Below, piece after piece: positions 39,927-40,813 of a stretch of DNA of 40,813 bases. The position numbers and the translations under genes are program-made. The stretch is from positions 1 to 40,813 of IMG/VR virus record IMGVR_UViG_3300046004_001125. The stretch is one strand, 5' to 3'. This stretch comes from a virus. The stretch's first letter is position 1, and each line of letters opens with the position of its first letter. A model generated the notes under the pieces. That model made no database searches. It was given only the letters and a program-made list of their open reading frames with translations, and was not told where the DNA came from.

Positions 39927-40147
39927 TTGTCAGTCGCCTTTTCCCGCTCGTAGTATGCCTGCGTGGTCGTGACCGGCTGGGTCTCAAGGTCAAGGCTGGC
40001 GTCGTGGTAACGACTGTGGCTTGGTGAAGGCTTAGGCTCATCAGCACTTGCCCGAATCAGCACAGCAACAAACCATCCAACAGCAAACGCTGAGAACAGG
40101 ATCAACCAGAGGTGGTCCTTAAAGGTAAGGTCTTCGGTATCGTTCAT
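39923..40147 (-). CDS. Small single-pass membrane protein, possible inner-membrane spanin or holin (copy 2, complete)
   Basis: A 74-residue protein. The chosen start MNDTEDLTF overlaps the lipoprotein stop (ATGA at 40144-40147). The topology is a short N-terminus, one membrane segment (about residues 13-31, LWLILFSAFAVGWFVAVLI) and a polar tail with Pro, His and charged residues. That topology plus a partner lipoprotein fits an i-spanin, although a coiled coil is not evident. Adjacent to the endolysin gene (ATGA overlap). Confidence 0.7.
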   Translation of the reverse strand: MNDTEDLTFKDHLWLILFSAFAVGWFVAVLIRASADEPKPSPSHSRYHDASLDLETQPVTTTQAYYEREKATDK

Positions 40148-40389
40148 GGCATTGGAAGGACAGGGTTTTTGCCGGGACCATTGGCGACCATGTTGTACGC
40201 CTCTTCGGTAGTGATCAACGCAGGTTCCTCGCTCTTCAGCAGCGGCCAAGACCAAGTGCCGCCAATTTTGCCGGATAAACCGCCGGGTGTTCCGTTGCCG
40301 GGTAGCCCGATCTCTGCGGTCAGACTGATGCAGGAAGGCAGCGTGCCGCAAAGCATTACGGCGCATAATGTGAAGAGGGTTCGTTTCAT
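40144..40389 (-). CDS. Small lipoprotein of the lysis cassette (copy 2)
   Basis: An 81-residue protein with signal and lipobox LPSC, mature part Gly/Pro-rich, and the same C-terminus (NGPGKNPVLPMP) as copy 1. Differences from copy 1 concentrate in the signal peptide (residues 5-16) and at positions 32, 37, 51 and 53. Possible o-spanin paired with the next gene, with which it overlaps by ATGA. Confidence 0.7.
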   Translation of the reverse strand: MKRTLFTLCAVMLCGTLPSCISLTAEIGLPGNGTPGGLSGKIGGTWSWPLLKSEEPALITTEEAYNMVANGPGKNPVLPMP

Positions 40390-40394
40390 TGGTG

Positions 40395-40550
40395 TTATTG
40401 TTTAGCGTCAACGGCACTGTAGCCCATGACGAGCACACCAATACCCACCAAAGCCTGAGAAATCCAGATATATTCTGGGGGCAGGCTCAGTCCAAGACCT
40501 TGACCAAGCGCAGCAAGCAATCCTCCAAAGGTAGTTCTCCAGTTTTTCAT
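40395..40550 (-). CDS. 51-residue membrane protein, holin-like (copy 2)
   Basis: Starts MKNWRTTFGG; the ATG overlaps the stop of the preceding gene. Two hydrophobic segments as in copy 1, with three conservative changes in the protein. The five bases between its stop and the lipoprotein leader are nearly the same in both copies. Confidence 0.7.
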   Translation of the reverse strand: MKNWRTTFGGLLAALGQGLGLSLPPEYIWISQALVGIGVLVMGYSAVDAKQ

Positions 40551-40786
40551 AATGTTTTTTGTGCGTTGATTGAGCAGGACAGGGTAGTGGTATTCGGCGC
40601 TTTCCATGTGGGCTTGTTCGGGCAGTCCGTGATTGGACATCCGTAGATGGCACGCTCCAAAATATCGATTCGCACCTCCTGCTTGTCCCTCGCTTGCAGG
40701 CACTTCTCGGAGCGTTGGAACAGGATGACGATTGCTCCGGTCAGGGAACCAATCGCGGTGATAATCAGAGGATCGGCAATTTCCAT
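40547..40786 (-). CDS. 79-residue membrane protein with coiled-coil-like tail (copy 2)
   Basis: Same layout as copy 1: membrane segment at residues 6-23, charged helix, Cys motif YGCPITDCPNKPTWKAP. The helix region (QRSEKCLQARDKQEVRID against RRSEICLSDRDKQALRID) is the most changed part. Its start lies 9 bases after the stop of the tailspike-type gene. Confidence 0.7.
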   Translation of the reverse strand: MEIADPLIITAIGSLTGAIVILFQRSEKCLQARDKQEVRIDILERAIYGCPITDCPNKPTWKAPNTTTLSCSINAQKTL

Positions 40787-40795
40787 GGTTGGGGA

Positions 40796-40813
40796 TTAGT
40801 GAATAGGTCCGAT
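40796..40813 (-). CDS. 3' end of a tailspike-type gene, cut by the window edge
   Basis: The last five codons (IGPIH) and TAA stop match the end of the spike gene at 743-2887. If the map is circular this is the same gene. If not, a second spike begins beyond the window. Confidence 0.6.
   Translation of the reverse strand: MGPIH

Larger units (their letters stand above)
40059..40813. repeat. Right copy of the 755-bp imperfect terminal repeat
   Basis: Aligns to 6-760 without gaps at about 91% identity by eye. It runs from inside the 74-residue membrane protein gene to the window edge and ends within the last codons of a tailspike-type gene. The protein products keep length and frame in both copies. 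Confidence 0.9.

Noticed and set aside
1-40813. Exact direct terminal repeat of a linear phage genome
   Set aside because: True terminal repeats in one genome should be identical; these copies differ at about 9% of positions.
1-40813. CRISPR array, insertion sequence, integrase or attachment site
   Set aside because: No regularly spaced repeats, transposase, recombinase or tRNA-derived core were seen on either strand.

Overview
This window looks like an almost complete podovirus (short-tailed phage) genome, probably from an environmental or metagenomic source. Every gene I can support lies on the minus strand, so transcription runs from high to low coordinates. The structural genes follow T7 order (small and large terminase, portal, scaffold, capsid, tubular tail proteins A and B, three internal virion or ejection proteins, tailspike). 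I see no phage RNA polymerase, DNA polymerase, integrase, tRNA or CRISPR array. The lysis genes include a protein with a lipobox, which suggests a diderm (Gram-negative type) host. I cannot name the host. Clear Shine-Dalgarno sequences are scarce: most starts overlap the previous stop (ATGA or TAATG), and most of the others follow C/A-rich leaders.

Layout in the direction of transcription. An intrinsic terminator (37222-37261) and a short spacer with a possible promoter (about 37163-37191) separate the end of the late genes from the start of the early genes. Next come a ribbon-helix-helix regulator, a one-pass membrane protein and an HTH protein. Then follow a recombination set (RecT-like annealing protein, MazG-like pyrophosphatase, HNH/AP2 endonuclease, YqaJ-like exonuclease, SSB-like protein), several small unknown genes, an AP2-like and a PD-(D/E)XK-like protein, and a replication pair (lambda-O-like organizer and DnaC-like loader). 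About a dozen small unknown genes (26.8-30.3 kb) lead into the terminase genes, with a second HNH/AP2 endonuclease after the large terminase. The head and tail module runs from 24.5 to 13 kb. It ends in a 3343-residue polyvalent-type ejection protein (2940-12971) and a beta-helix tailspike (743-2887).

The lysis cassette follows the tailspike and appears twice: at the left edge (1-733) and at the right edge (39438-40786, where the endolysin, a small virion-type protein, a tail fibre and two small genes follow). The two copies form a 755-base ungapped repeat (6-760 and 40059-40813) about 91% identical by eye, each reaching essentially to a window edge. The simplest reading is one circular or circularly permuted map of about 40 kb whose assembled ends come from different strains. 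A true duplication of the lysis cassette and tailspike end cannot be excluded.

Points most worth a second look: the giant protein with GYS(I/V) motifs recurring near domain borders; the C/A-rich leaders in place of Shine-Dalgarno sites; hairpins shaped like a tRNA T-arm in consecutive intergenic spacers; a possible replication origin inside the replisome-organizer gene; and three out-of-frame gene overlaps.
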